Of a DNA stretch of 64,000 bases, positions 1-12,799 are shown in pieces. The notes beneath the pieces were generated by a model. It searched no databases. It was not told the origin of the DNA and saw only the letters and a program-made list of their open reading frames with translations. Made by a program: the position numbers and the translations under genes. The stretch covers positions 100,001-164,000 of the forward strand of contig JARFJB010002193.1 of NCBI GenBank assembly GCA_036346205.1, read 5' to 3'. The first letter of the stretch is position 1; each line of letters begins with the position of its first letter. The stretch is from Vesta saturnalis. Its lineage: Eukaryota > Arthropoda > Insecta > Coleoptera > Lampyridae.

Positions 1-540
1 TTTAAAACGTTTCATTTGGAATCACATTGAAGTGCAATATTCTTTAACAACATTGCATTGTACTGCATTCAAATTGGCACCTAAACCATGATTCTGAAAA
101 AAAGAAATTTGCTTTAAAACGTGGTTCCTTGTTTTAATAACTCCTTCGATCAATCGTAGATATTAATTTACCATGTCTACGTTTAGATCGGTAAGTGATT
201 ACTTATAGTTTTACACAATAGTAAATAAAAATAAGTATGTTTTGCATATGCATTTGTATTTATTGAATCCTTGACTATAATTTCGCTTTCTTAACTCAAC
301 AAACAACCCTTACCGTTCTTATTACTCATACCTACTAATATAGCAGGTCAATAGGTATCTCACACGACCTTCCAACCTACCAAGTGGAAATTAAAGAAGT
401 GAAATAATATATTTTTAGGTTAATTACAGACTGGCAGTAATGACACTATTTCATAAACCATAGATATATTTCTGCCATTTGGAAAGTAGCATTCGGAATG
501 TCAAAAAAAAAGTAAAATACATAGTTATTTTCGTAACTAG
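1..540. other. No gene seen; short repeat tail at 368-412
   Basis: AT-rich sequence with no coding signal that I can support. Positions 368-412, read on the minus strand, match the 3' tail of a dispersed repeat found again near 14.5, 22.2, 41.8 and 46.3 kb (core GTAGGTTGGAAG). Confidence 0.6.
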
Positions 541-640
541 TGCGCTGTTTATATATTTATTGGTGCGAGGCCCACTCGGGTTAAAAGTTAAGGCGGAGCA
601 CCAATAATGTGACAGTGCGCGTGTTGCGAACAAAATTTTT
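541..640. repeat. Small palindromic MITE-like repeat, copy 1
   Basis: An imperfect hairpin: the left arm has GTGCGCTGT followed by TATTGGTGC, the right arm has GCACCAATA followed by ACAGTGCGC. A diverged copy with the same order of parts lies at 40435-40535. Size and symmetry suggest a short non-autonomous DNA element, but I cannot assign a superfamily. Confidence 0.5.
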
Positions 641-699
641 TGTAAGCGTTTACATAAAATTAGAAAAAAATTAAATTTTGAACTATTTGTTGATAAATT

Positions 700-760
700 A
701 AATACATAAACAAAAAAGTTTATGTATTTAGTTATATATCACTTTTTTGTTTATGTATTT
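700..760. repeat. Perfect 20 bp stem hairpin
   Basis: Positions 700-719 (AAATACATAAACAAAAAAGT) are exactly complementary to 741-760, with a 21-base AT-rich loop. No gene is close, so this is more likely transposon or replication-slippage debris than a terminator. Confidence 0.8.
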
Positions 761-1330
761 AAAGTAACTATTACAAGAATAATATCAACGACTTGCGTTC
801 GCCCATTTTACAATTTGAAATTGTTGATAAATCAGAGACTTTAAACGTTTCACAAATTTCAGCCATGATTTTTGTAGGGTATTTCAAACAATAAATCCAT
901 CGTAAATATGCTGAAAATACTTGTGCAAAATTGACAAAATATGAGATGTTTAGATAATTGACAAATTACTGTCAGAGAATTTCAATTATTTTATGCAATT
1001 CGATATTAATAAAATTAATGGCAGATAATTTACACATGCGCAACACGTTTTTAACAATCATTTCAAGTGTACTCAATGGTTAAACAAAAAAAAAAACATT
1101 TGACAAATTTCTACAACTTACAAGATAAATACATTTTGCAAATAGTTTAAATAATATTTAAAAACTAATTGAGCATGCCCAAGTTATCTCTCTATAACTT
1201 TTATGATATAATATGTAATTGAGTGAAAAATATAGAACATTGGAACTGTGGCAGGATCTGTAACAAACAAAATATACCCACGTACCACACAAAATTAAAA
1301 AACACCGAATGCGTTTCGATAGCTGCGGTA
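761..1330. other. AT-rich, no gene seen
   Basis: No reading frame, RNA gene or repeat that I can support. It ends where the Penelope-like fragment begins. Confidence 0.5.
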
Positions 1331-2330
1331 TCATCATCAGCGGTCGACTAGGGCGAACTAACATATACACCGTCAGCGAGTAACGCTTCGTTGCTTATCT
1401 GGTGAAAGTGAAAGTTATGAAATTTTAATGAGTTCTGAGTAGCCTAAAGGTCCTTGCTCATGATTATTCATTAGAATTTGTTTGTTTTTGAAGATCTCTA
1501 AACTTTCCTAACAATCAAGTTCGTGCTTATTACTAACATGTTTGATTAATGATACCTTATCTCTACTACATGATTTTTATCACACATATGTAGGGCTACG
1601 GCAGACCTGTCCCAATGTTTGTATTTTATATAAGCTAAATGTTCTTTAAAGCGAATTTTGATAAGTCGTTTAGTTTGTCCACATATATCTGTTCACAATT
1701 TTTACAAGTAATTTTATAAATTCCCGACCTATCCTGCAGTTTGGTAATTTTACATACTTTGTTTCTATTTGTTCTCTAGGGTTACCTAATGTAGTAACGT
1801 TCTTAACCCTCATCCTATGTGTTTGTTTCCTAACTATATTCATAACCACTTCATCTGAAAACCCATTGTATGCAGCAATTACTTTAGTAGTGCGCAATTC
1901 CTTATTATAATTTTGAACTGAAAGAGGAAAATTAAGCAATCTATGAACTAAAAAGTTAAAAGTCGTGAGTTTGTGCTGTCTACAGTGATTTGAGTCATTG
2001 GTTACGAATCTTTTAGTGCTAGTTTCCTTACGATAAATATCTATATCTAGTTTACTACCATTTCTTGTTACCAGAATATCAAGGAACGAGACTTTGATTG
2101 TCTGAAATTTAGAATTTAAAGTTTCTACAAAGTTCCCAACACTACAAATTTTAGTATTAAGGATGGCAAAATATCTAATCCAAAGTCTAGGAAAATAAGG
2201 CAAATCGCGTTTTAAGTCTGTCTCAAATTTACTCATGCATAGATTGGTATAAACGGAGATAAGCTATTGCCCATTGTCGTACCATGTTCTTGCTAAAAAA
2301 ATTGATGGTTAATTTTGAAAAGGTTTGTTT
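1331..2330 (-). pseudogene. Penelope-like retroelement: reverse transcriptase end and GIY-YIG endonuclease, degenerate
   Basis: On the minus strand, 2330 to 2236 carries an MGNSLSP-type reverse transcriptase motif, frameshifted relative to the open stretch 2236-1670. That stretch contains FLDILVTRNG, the run IYRKETSTKRF, and SNHCRQHK, which resemble the palm/thumb of Penelope-like reverse transcriptases. The frame then slips. A GIYKIT motif (about 1704-1723) and a GQTKR-RFKEH segment (about 1620-1681) follow in other frames and match a GIY-YIG nuclease domain, the typical endonuclease of this group. At least three frame changes make it non-functional. A second 3' copy lies on the plus strand at 42690-43052. 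Both copies diverge right after GATGATGA, which may mark the element end. Confidence 0.8.
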
Positions 2331-2877
2331 CATACAGAAATCTGTTTATTTAAGAAAATCTTTTGGACGATAGAAAGTAGATCGATTTCTTTCTTCAAAC
2401 ATCTTATAAAAATATACGGCAGAACTGTGTCGATCGTATAAAATCTCGTTATACATTAAAATAGTAAATGCTGTATTAGTTTATGTCGTTCACACAAAAC
2501 ATTACCTTTACCTGTGTTTTATAGAATAGTCCATTATCTAGTAGTCTTATTATAAAACCTCTGTCGTAATACGTTTAATGAAAACAGACAATATTGTAGA
2601 AATAAAATAATTTATGTCAGATAGACCTTTAAATATTCATGCAGACGTATGAATGCTAACTTGCATGAGGACATCCTGTTTAATTAATTTTTAAAGCCGA
2701 TATGTCTCTGTATTAAGAACGTTATTAAAAGATGTAAATTTGAATGATCTCTAAAACATATTTACACATTTTCCTATAAAGTTGATATAGGAAAATCTTA
2801 AACCAACGCTTAAATTAATTTTTAGGAATTTTTGGCAAACTACGCCTTATATCAAATAATTGCAAAAAGTAATTAAT

Positions 2878-3420
<543 letters not shown>

Positions 3421-3949
3421 GGTACTAAGTTAAATAATGTGCTTTATGTGAATAATTGAATATAAAGTTTTTAATAAAAAGATATAATAAAACATTTAGA
3501 GCCATTTTAGTACCTAACGATCGTTTCTTTAAAATTTCAAATACATTTTCATTTATAAATAGGTAGGTTATCGGTTTTTTAGTATCCATTGTTATTATCC
3601 TCGTATAAAAGAAATGCATAATTATTATTGTTATGCGGTCAATACTTTCTGTATAATTATGTATGTATCAATTTCGCCATAAACATGTATGTAGTTTTTA
3701 AGTGAGATTCTAATAAGTTATAGACGCTGCTCACTTGCTCTCATGAAAGAGCCGCCACTGTATCAAGCCATACTCAAATACAAGACTTTTGTAAATTGAA
3801 ATTTGTTTAGTACACTAATTTTAATAATCCTTATTTATTATTGTAACAATACTTAATTAATAATTGTGAAATTAATAAGAATTCTTAGCAATAACGATTT
3901 ATAAATGAATAACAATAACACTAGTATAATAAAATTAGACACTTTGTTC
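3421..3949. other. AT-rich, no gene seen
   Basis: Separates the mariner-like 5' end from its transposase remnant. No coding similarity that I recognise. Confidence 0.5.
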
Positions 3950-4402
3950 AAAATGTAAACCGTTCTTTTCAATACATTTCACAGCGACGTACAATAGAAC
4001 GTCTTAAGTTAATTAAATTTTAGAAGAAGAACATGTCAATATGTGAAGACATTCCTTTGAATTTAAGAGGACATTCTTGGTTTCAGCTTGATGGATGTCC
4101 GGCCATTATGGCAGAAATGTAAGAAATTGGCTAAACAATAACTACCCGGTGGTGGATAGGTCGTGAAGTCCAGTGGCGTGGCCTCCAGATCCCCGATTTA
4201 ACGCCACTTGACTTTTTGTATGGGGATTCATGAAGGAAAAGTGTATACCACTCCGGTTAGTACACTTGAAGAATTCACAATCGCATCAGAGATGCTTGCA
4301 ATGAAATAAGAGTGCATCATTTAATTAACTTAAGACGTTCTGTTTATTGTACGTCGGTGTGAAATGTGTATTGAAAAGAACGGTTTACATTTTGAACATG
4401 AA
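3950..4402 (+). pseudogene. Mariner-like transposase C-terminal remnant flanked by an inverted copy of its own 3' part
   Basis: Positions about 4050-4310 translate in pieces to EDIPLNLRG, WFQLDGCPAH and PVAWPPRSPDLTPLDF, which match the DDE region of DUF4817-type mariner transposases (second Asp followed by the PRSPDL..D block). Frames are broken by stops. Positions 3950-4018 are the reverse complement of 4320-4402 with a few mismatches, so the remnant is a stem with a loop of about 300 bases. Such a structure is not part of an intact element and implies an inverted duplication after insertion. Confidence 0.7.
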
Positions 4403-4407
4403 GTGTC

Positions 4408-5270
4408 AGTAAAGTGCACCTTCCTTCCCTTCTTTTTACGGTGAAGCCCCCGCCACCCACACCTATTTTATATGTCCACGGGGATCGTATTTTTACCTAT
4501 TTTTAAGGGTTAATAAACGGTAGGATATTTTTGTATTAAAAGAAGCTAATCAAGGTAAAAGTAACGTATACGTTTGATTTAAATACACTATTAAATTCTA
4601 TAATGATAATAAACAGTTAATGGTATTGCATAATCAGTTAATTACCCTGTTGTTGTCATACAATGTGAATGTACGGTTTAGCGACTGTTTAGTATGTGTT
4701 TATTATTAAAATTTAGTAGGATTCCGTATTGAATTTTATCAAAGGATATTGCATAATTGTTGTTATTAAATTATTATTAGATTTCCTTTAATCCCCATCT
4801 ACAAATTGTGGTCCTCTACCTGTTTGAAAATTCATTTGATATATTTTAAAATGAAATTGCTTTAAAAATACAACGTGTAATTAACTAATTGATTAACCTG
4901 CTTACAGCAATAGTAATCATCGAAAATTAAGGAATGTCGCTTTTATTTATTTACCTTTTAATACGTATCATTTACATGCAATATATTTTGGTTTTAAATA
5001 TGAGTCACAATGTATCGTCAATCCTTTTGCTTTAATTATGGGTCATAATTAAATCTAGTTGTCGCTCAAGGTAATCACTACCAAATTAATCTCATGTACA
5101 ACAAGAAACTTAATATTAATAATGTATAACAAAGTATTTTTATAATACTTTTTCGCATAGTTTAATGTCCATGTATGGGTCGTATTTTAACCTTGGGAGA
5201 TCGGGTTTGGTCTGTTAGACTGGGGTTGGTTCTGCATCGGAGATTGTATTCTAAATTGTCTCCTGAAAGT
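4408..5270 (+). repeat. Left terminal-repeat-like arm of the polymerase element
   Basis: Starts near AGTAAAGTGCACC and continues with blocks (TATTTTATATGTCCACG, then ATCTACAAATTGTGG) that line up in order with the arms of the 33455-38339 foldback. The similarity is patchy and interrupted, so the arm is old. The exact first base is uncertain (4402-4408). Confidence 0.55.
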
Positions 5271-5274
5271 TAGC

Positions 5275-7540
5275 TTTACAAAACAAAACACAACCACAAG
5301 CACAAGCATGAGCACGAGCACAATTACAAGCACAGGAACAATTACAAGCCCAAGAACCAGCACATGCACAAACACAAACGGAAGCACAAACACAGCCACA
5401 ATCACAGACACAGACACAAGAATCAGCACAAGCACATGCACAAACACAAGCACAGGAACAAACACTAGCACAAGAACCAGCACGAGCACAAGCACAAACA
5501 CAAGCACAGGAACAAGCACAAACACAAGAATCAACACAAGCACAAGCAAAAGCGCAAGCACAAGTACATACAAACACACAAACACACAAACACACGAAAA
5601 CATACAAGCACACAAACACGGAAAACGAAAATTCGCAAACACGAAAAATAGCAAACAGGAAAATGAAAACGAACAATTCGCAAACACGAAAAATCGCAAA
5701 CACGAAAATAACAAACACACAAACACGCAAACGCAAACACGAAAAGTGAAAAACGAAAAATTCGCAAACACGAAAAATCGCAAACACGAAAATGAAAGCG
5801 AAAATTCTCAAACACGAAAACGAAAACGAAAATTTCGCAAACACGAACATGAAAACGAAAATTCGCAAACACGAAAACGAAAAATCGTAAACACGAAAAC
5901 GAAAACGAACAACTCGCAAACACGAAAAATGAAAACGAAAATTCGCAAACACGAAAATCGCAAACACGAAAATGAAAACGAAAATTTCGCAAACACGAAA
6001 ATGAAAACGAAAATCGCAAACACGAAAACGAAAAATCGCAAACACGAAAACGAAAACGAAAATTCGCAAACACGAAAAATCGTAAACACGAAAAGAAAAC
6101 GAAAATTCGCAAACACGAAAAATGAAAACGGAAAATTCGCAAACACGAAAAATCGCAAACATACAAATCACAAACGAAAATTCGCAAACACGCTAAATAA
6201 CAACACACAAACTGCAAAGCATAAACACAAGCACGAACACAAGCACAAACAGAAATACAAGTACAAGCACAAACACAAGCACAGGAACAAGTACAAACAC
6301 AAGAACGAACACAAGCACAATCACAAGTACAAGCACAAGCACAAGCACAGGTACAGTGTAAACACAGAAGCAAACATCGCCACATATGTATACACTTACA
6401 GACACAACATACACAGACACAGACGCAAACACAGACACAGCCACAATCACAATCACAGACACACTGCAAAACACGCAAACATGAAACACGCAAACACGAA
6501 AAATAACATACACACAAACATGCAAAGGACGAAAAACACAAACACGAAAAATCGCAAACACGAAAAATGAAAGCGAAAAATTCGCAAACACGAAAAAGCG
6601 CAAACACGAAAAATGAAAGCGAAAAATTCACAAACACAAAAAACTAAAACGAAAATTGCAAACACGAAAAATAACAAACACAAACGCGCAGAGTACGAAA
6701 AAACGCAAACACGAAAAATCGTAAACACACAAATTCACAAACACAAAAAACGAAAACGAAAATCGCAAACACGAAAAATAACAACACACAAACGCGCAGA
6801 GTACGAAAAACGCAAACACGAAAAATCGTAAACACAAAAACGAAAACGAAAGTCGCAAACACGAAAAAATAACAAAACACAAACGCACAAAGTACGAAAA
6901 ACGCAATTACGAAAAATCGCAAACACGAAAATGAAAACGAAATTGCAAACACGAAAATGAAAACGAAAATTTCGCAAACACGAAAATCAAACACGAAAAA
7001 TGAAAGCGAAAAATTCTCAAACACGAAAACGAAAAATCGCAAACACGAAAAACGAAACGAAAATCGCAAACACGAAAAAATAACAAACACACAAACGCAC
7101 AAAGTACGAAAAAAGGCAATCACGAAAAAATCGCAAACACGAAAAATGAAAAACGAAAAATTCGCACACGAAAATTGCAAAACACGAAAAATGAAAATGA
7201 AAAATTCGCAAACACGAAAAACGAAAAATCGCAAACACGAAAAACGAAAACGAAAATTCGCAAACACGAAAATTCGTAAACACACAAATTCACAAACACA
7301 AAAAAAAAACGAAAACGAAAATCGCAAACACGAAAAATAACAAACACACAACTATTTACACGCAAGGCATTTGTCTAGTTCAAAAACGAGGTGCAAGTCT
7401 TGACGAAAACAAGCAAATATGAAAACACGAAAATCCGCAAACAAACTCGAAACACGAAAGTCGAAAACGAAAATTCGCAAACACGAAAAACCGCAAACAT
7501 ACAAACGCACAAACACGAAAAACGAAAACACACAAAGCTG
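5275..7540 (+). repeat. Long tandem array: CACAAG hexamers then GCAAACACGAAAA units
   Basis: From 5275 to about 5620 and 6210 to 6470 the unit is CACAAG/CACAAA. Elsewhere it is GCAAACACGAAAA with spacers such as ATC, AATTC and TAACAAACACACAAACGC. Open reading frames of up to 420 codons occur on both strands only because the array lacks stops; they are low-complexity Thr/Asn/Lys or Phe/Cys/Val strings and not genes. The inverted, much shorter partner is at 12508-12770. Confidence 0.9.
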
Positions 7541-7715
7541 CAGAAAGAATTAAGACAGGGATTTGGAGTCTACAAAAAAATGATTTCTCTGTTTATCTGT
7601 TTTATTATTTAGTCCTTATACGAATGGAAGAGTATCAAAGTTTTCAATTCTCCGTCGCTTAGAGTAACTTATTCTATATTGTTTAGATTCAGGTCTACTT
7701 AACACTTTGTAACAC

Positions 7716-7721
<6 letters not shown>

Positions 7722-7796
<75 letters not shown>
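7722..7796. repeat. (AT)n microsatellite
   Basis: About 75 bp of uninterrupted AT dinucleotides between the tandem array and the second terminal-repeat copy. Confidence 0.95.
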
Positions 7797-7797
<1 letters not shown>

Positions 7798-7855
7798 TTA
7801 TATTCTCCGTATTTTGTGTAATATATCATTATATCAATAGCTAGTATAACATATC

Positions 7856-8720
7856 AGTAGATGAGAGCACCATGTGCCATCTTGGATTTTGACGTCACAA
7901 GGATGCCCCACGTGGAGCCGTATTTTCCACTTATTTTTTATGGTTTCTTTTCAGGCCTTTTTCAACTCCTTGATTTTCATATGGTTTCTTTTCAGGCATT
8001 TTTCAATTGATTTTCACCTATGGTTTCTTTTCGGAGGGTTTTTCAACCCTTGATGGAATTTTCATCCCTAATTAAGGCATTTTTTGTTTTTACTCGCTTG
8101 CTTGAGGGTGGCGTATTTTTCACCCTTATTTTATGGTTTTTTTAGGTGGTCATTTTCAACCCTTGATGGGAATTTCAAACCTTATTAAGAGCTTTTTGAT
8201 TTTTTCATGCCTACGTGTAGGGATCGTTTTTTGTTGATCATTTTTATTAATTATTTTTTATTAATTAATTAATTATTTTTTAATCCGGGGGAAATTCTAG
8301 ATCCTAATCTGTTGCCCTATAAGATGATATTAAATCTGTATTCTGATAAGGGTGCGCAAATAATCATTAGATGTAAAAGATAGATTATTTAATCTGTGTC
8401 TACTATTATCATTTATTAGAGCTTGTTTATCGAATATTAGAACGATATAAAACTCATTTAAAGGATTGATTAGGTAATAATTACGTGCGTGACAAAATTG
8501 ACTGTATTTTCCCATATTACTTTATTAGCGTATTTTTATCAAATGAGATTGCGATTGTTTATGTCGTGATGAATATGTTATAAAAGCACTTAGCTAAATA
8601 CAAACGTTATTATAATTATTACATTTCTTTTAATGCCCATTTTGGCTTCGTATGTACAAATTATGTTATTATCACCCTAACTTCACCTTCAACAATAAGG
8701 TCATTTGGTATTAAAAGATA
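7856..8720 (+). repeat. Second copy of the foldback terminal repeat
   Basis: Begins AGTAGATGAGAGCACC and continues with TTTTGACGTCACAAGG, CCACGTGGAGCCGTATTTT, and later TTATCAAATGAGATTG, in the same order as the arms at 33455 and 36465-38339. The six bases before it (CATATC) could be a target duplication, but no partner end is seen. It lies just upstream of the polymerase gene. Confidence 0.65.
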
Positions 8721-8740
8721 AACATAATACTTATTTTACT

Positions 8741-9030
8741 TTGAGAAAGTCATTGGTCTTGAAGTTAGCCATAGACGAAGACGGCCTTGCAGTTAACTTT
8801 GCGAATTTTTCAATTCAGCCTTGGAATTGTTTAAGTTGACATGTATTTATACCTATTAATTAATGATCCTAAGAAAAATTTAAATTATTTCACTATCATT
8901 TGCAGGTTTTGATCTTTTATTTATTTACAACTAACTAATTTACCTTGAGAAAGTCATCGGCCTTGAAGCTAGCCATAGACGAAATCGGGCTTGAAGTTAG
9001 CCTTGTGAATTTCAAAACAACTTAATTTGA
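8741..9030 (+). repeat. Pair of direct repeats upstream of the polymerase gene
   Basis: A unit of about 75 bp containing GAGAAAGTCAT and TTGAAG-TAGCCATAGACGAA occurs at about 8741-8820 and 8940-9010. Both copies precede the start codon at 9117 on the same strand. They may be promoter-proximal repeats or simply duplicated arm sequence. Confidence 0.6.
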
Positions 9031-9116
9031 CTTTTGACCCTGTAAAATACTGTAAAAGCGTGCGTTTAGTTTAGCTAATTTAGCTCTGTTTCGAAGAGCA
9101 TTACCTTATTTTAGCT

Positions 9117-12100
9117 ATGGAGTCTTTAAACGTTGACCAAATTCTTGAGTTGTTCAGTGCTGGCGCGTTAATCGAAGAGGGGTTGAAAAATGCTTATAAT
9201 ATTGCTACTTATAAGATGTTGTGTGAAAATGACACTATCGATTCGATAAAGGCTTATAATGATTTTGTGGAGGCTGCACAACGGGTTGGTGGAGTGTCAG
9301 TATATGCTTGTTTTTTTTATTTTTAAGTTTAATTATTTTTTTTAAAGCCCTGCCCAGGTAAACATGGAGCATGTGTTTAACGATGACGAGATGATGGAAA
9401 CTACAGCTGCGGAGGATTTAATAACGGTATGTCTTTTAATTTTCTATTGTCTCGCTTACTGAATGAGTACATTACAGGCGCAAGACCAATCGCGCTCAGG
9501 TTCTCAGCAACAGGCCGGACCATCCTCCTTTCAAACTGGCTTCAATCATATTAATATAATAGGAGAGTCAGACAGTAAATTCATAAAAAAGTTTAGCACC
9601 ACATGTAAAACATTAAGATTTAGTTTTAATGACGATACGTGCAAGCATAATCCCTTAACATGGATACAGGTAAAATATACCATTTAGTAAAAATCTTATT
9701 TATCTCATACATATCTTTTCTTAGAGTGCATTCGAGGAGTTGTATGCATGCACTATCAAGGATGCAGTTCCGTCAGACCATGTAGGGATTACGTTAAGAA
9801 ATCCGAATATCCCGGGCAAACAAATTGGTCTGTCATTTAGAAGAGTGAACCAGCTGTCGGTTAAAGTGATAATGTCGCTACTTGAAAAGGTAATGCAGAG
9901 CAATGCTAGTTTTTTCTCGAGTGACCTGTTAGTTTTAAATGTGGATAGAGTGTCGGTACCTGTAGGCTATGTACGCAAAAATCTGACGGGTTTAAAATTT
10001 GAAGATTTTTGTAAGGTTAAAAATCAGGGTATTGTCTTTGTACCAGCAGGAATCAGCGAAAACAATTGTCTAGCACGAGCCATAGTCCTAGCAACAGCGT
10101 TTAGAAATAACGATACATTGCGGAGTAGCATGGCATTGGGTTATTTCTTACTTCAGCACGAGCTGTACAACTCTGCCAAAACAGCGCTGTTGATCTTAGT
10201 CACGAACACATTCAAGCATTTCAAAATCATTTAGCTTCATATACCATTGTAGTTTATAATTCGCGCGTAGGTGATTTAGTTTATTTTGAAGGCCCTAGGG
10301 AACCGGTTAGGGTAGTTTTAAATTTAATACTCGAGGATGAACACTATAACGTAATTACCAGTCTCACTTCAGCATTTACTTGTAGTTATTACTGCGAACA
10401 GTGCAAAAAGCGTTGTAATAACAAAAAGCGGTATGAAAAATGTATGTATCAGTGTCTTAGCTGTCATCAAAAACCACCGTGTTCCGTTCAAAATCCTAAA
10501 ATTGCGTGCAATGATTGCAAAAGAGATTTTTACGGGCAGGAATCCCTTAGAAACCATAAGGATGCTAAACTATGTGAAAAATTGCGTAGATGTTTAAAGT
10601 GCCTGAAAACCTTTGAAGTAAAGGGTAAACATAGGTGCCGATACAGCTAGTGCTCCACGTGCACGAACGAAAAGCCTATTGGTCATCTTCGTTACATGCA
10701 TGTTAACAAGGTGCGGCGCAACGGTAGTAATGGTAAACCATCTATGTTTATCTTTTACGATTTGGAGTGCATGCAAGAAAAGGTATGTGAGGGGACGAAT
10801 GGTCGATTTCTGTATGAGCCCAATCTATGCGTGGCCGCGAATGTTTGTTCCACTTGTATTTAGCGCATCGACAATTTGGATGAGCGATGCTCGACGTGTA
10901 GTGAAAGAGTACACATTTTCAGGGAAAATCCGTTGAATCGTTTCTGTCGTATGTTGCCGAGTCCCCGAGTTCAAGGGGTATTTCCCATTTCTCTTCAACA
11001 CATCCGAGAAACAGAATTACGAGGGTCCTTGCCACTGCTTGAACATTATTGTGCAGATCAGATGTCGGCTAATGATCGGCAAAAACTTTTAGGTTGCACG
11101 CGACTCAAAGTAATCATGTTTTTAAGGTGAGTGAAGAGATTGTGAAATATTTCATAATGGATGTTAAGATTCTCGTTAAAGGTTGTATTAGTTTCTGGTC
11201 CACCTTCACGACCCAAAATAAAATCGATCCGTTTTAGGAGGCTACTACAATTGCTAGCGCTTGCAATAAAGTGTTTCGTAGGCTTTTCGTCAAAGAAAAC
11301 ACAATTGGGCTCATTCCAAAAGGCGGGTATAGACGCGCCGACAACCAATCAAAGGTCGCAATACAGTGGATACGCTGGGTTGAACATTCACAGCAAGTGA
11401 GCATACAGCACGCAGGGAAGGCTCATGAATTCAGAACACCCGAAGGCGTTGAGGTCGATGGTTATTGCGCAGGATCAAATAGCGTTTACAAATTTCAGGG
11501 GTGTTATTGGCACGGTTGCGAGGAATGTTTTTCCAACCAGGTTAATATTGATCCTAAGCTTGGTGCAAATACTTCCATGCTCGCCCGAAACGAGAACACG
11601 GCGGCGAGGTCCCGGTTTCTACGCGAGTGCGGGTATAACCTAGTGAGAAGGCTCAGTACATAACAGAATATTATGAGACGGAGGGAATTCGCCTAGACGC
11701 TAATAATATTAAGAAAAACCCCGGTTTAAGATACTAATGCTGAATTCTTTTTGGGGTAAGTTTGGTCAACGCGACAATTTAACTCAGTGCAGTATTGTAT
11801 CTGAGCCAAATGATTTCTTCAAACTGTTTACGGATCCTTTGGTTCAGGTAGAATCCATTATCCCTACTAATAATAATGTAGTAATGGTAAATTGGGATAG
11901 ACCGGAAGGTGAATTACAAAAAGCTATTAATGTGTCCATAGCCGCTTACACGACATCTCAGGCGCGTTTAGAATTATATAGTTACCTGGAGAAACTAGAC
12001 CGCTGCGTTCTGTATTATGATACAGACAGTGTCATATTTGTCGCAATACCCGACGACTGGAATCCGGCTTGCGGAGATTTCCTTGGTCAGATGACCAACG

Positions 12101-12450
12101 AGCTGGAAGCATACGGTGAAGTAAGCTATATAGCTGAGTTTGTTAATGCAAGACCGAAAAACTACAGTTATAATGTGTTTTTAACCGATGATCAAGCAAT
12201 TAAATCCGTGTGTAAAGTGAAGGGTATTACCTTAAACTATAAAAACTCTCGTGTTATAAACTTTGAAGTGATAAAGGATATGGTGCTTAGTAATAGTAAA
12301 GACTCTATTTTTGTATATAATGATAGAAAAATAGTTATAGATAGGTGCTACAATGTATTAAGTAGACCTGAATCTAAACAATATAGAAGTTCTTCTAAGC
12401 GACGGAGAATTGAAAACTTTGATACTCTTCCGTTTGGGTATAAGGAATGA
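9117..12450 (+). pseudogene. polB: Maverick/Polinton-type DNA polymerase B, spliced 5' part, internally deleted
   Basis: Four exons join in phase 0: 9117-9299, 9358-9426, 9478-9669 and 9725 onward, with GT-AG introns of 58, 51 and 55 bp. They encode the conserved N-terminal region seen in insect Polinton-like polymerases. A one-base shift near 10195 moves the frame into a Cys-rich part (CEQCKKRC, then CLSCHQKPPC). Next come a YDLECMQ segment (exonuclease motif I, near 10757) and a WHGCEECF segment (near 11503). The C-terminal open stretch 11737-12450 has LNSFWGKFGQR (motif B region) and YYDTDSV (motif C, both catalytic aspartates present). The exonuclease II/III region and the motif A stretch that normally lies before motif B are missing, with several stops and frame changes. 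It cannot encode an active enzyme. Neighbouring inverted arrays suggest it is the replicase of the surrounding element. Related polymerases occur in adintoviruses and bidnaviruses. Confidence 0.88.
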
Positions 12451-12494
12451 ATAAAAGCATATAAAGAAATAATTATTTTATTTATAGACTAGAT

Positions 12495-12770
12495 TCTGCA
12501 GCTTTGCGTGTCTGCGTGTTTTCGTATTTGCATGTTTGCCATTTTCTTTTTCGTTTTTCGTGTTTGCGAATTTTCGTTTTTTCGTTTTTGATGATTTGTG
12601 AATTTTTCGTTTTTGTTTTTCGTGTTTGCGGTTTTTCGTGTTTGCGAATTTTCGTTTGCGTTTTTCGATTTCGTTTTTTCGTGTTTGCGAATTTTCGTTT
12701 TCGTTTTTCGTGTTTGCGATTTTTCGTTTTTGTTTTTCGTGTTTGCGTTTTCGTTGTTCGTTGTGCATGG
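12495..12770 (-). repeat. Inverted partner of the GCAAACACGAAAA array
   Basis: Plus-strand TTTTCGTGTTTGCG units, the reverse complement of the 5275-7540 array. It begins with TTCTGCAGCTTTG, the exact complement of the left array's inner edge near 7531-7543. It lies 45 bp downstream of the polymerase stop codon. It is about one eighth of the left array's length. Confidence 0.85.
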
Positions 12771-12799
12771 TCAACTTAGTCAGACCCTAACACAAGTGC

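Noticed and set aside
5275..7540. CRISPR-like array
   Set aside because: Repeats are about 13 bp with no unique spacers of constant length, in a eukaryotic context.
5187..7612. Many long open frames on both strands (up to 420 codons)
   Set aside because: They are translations of the GCAAACACGAAAA and CACAAG arrays, low complexity in every frame, with no start context or domain.
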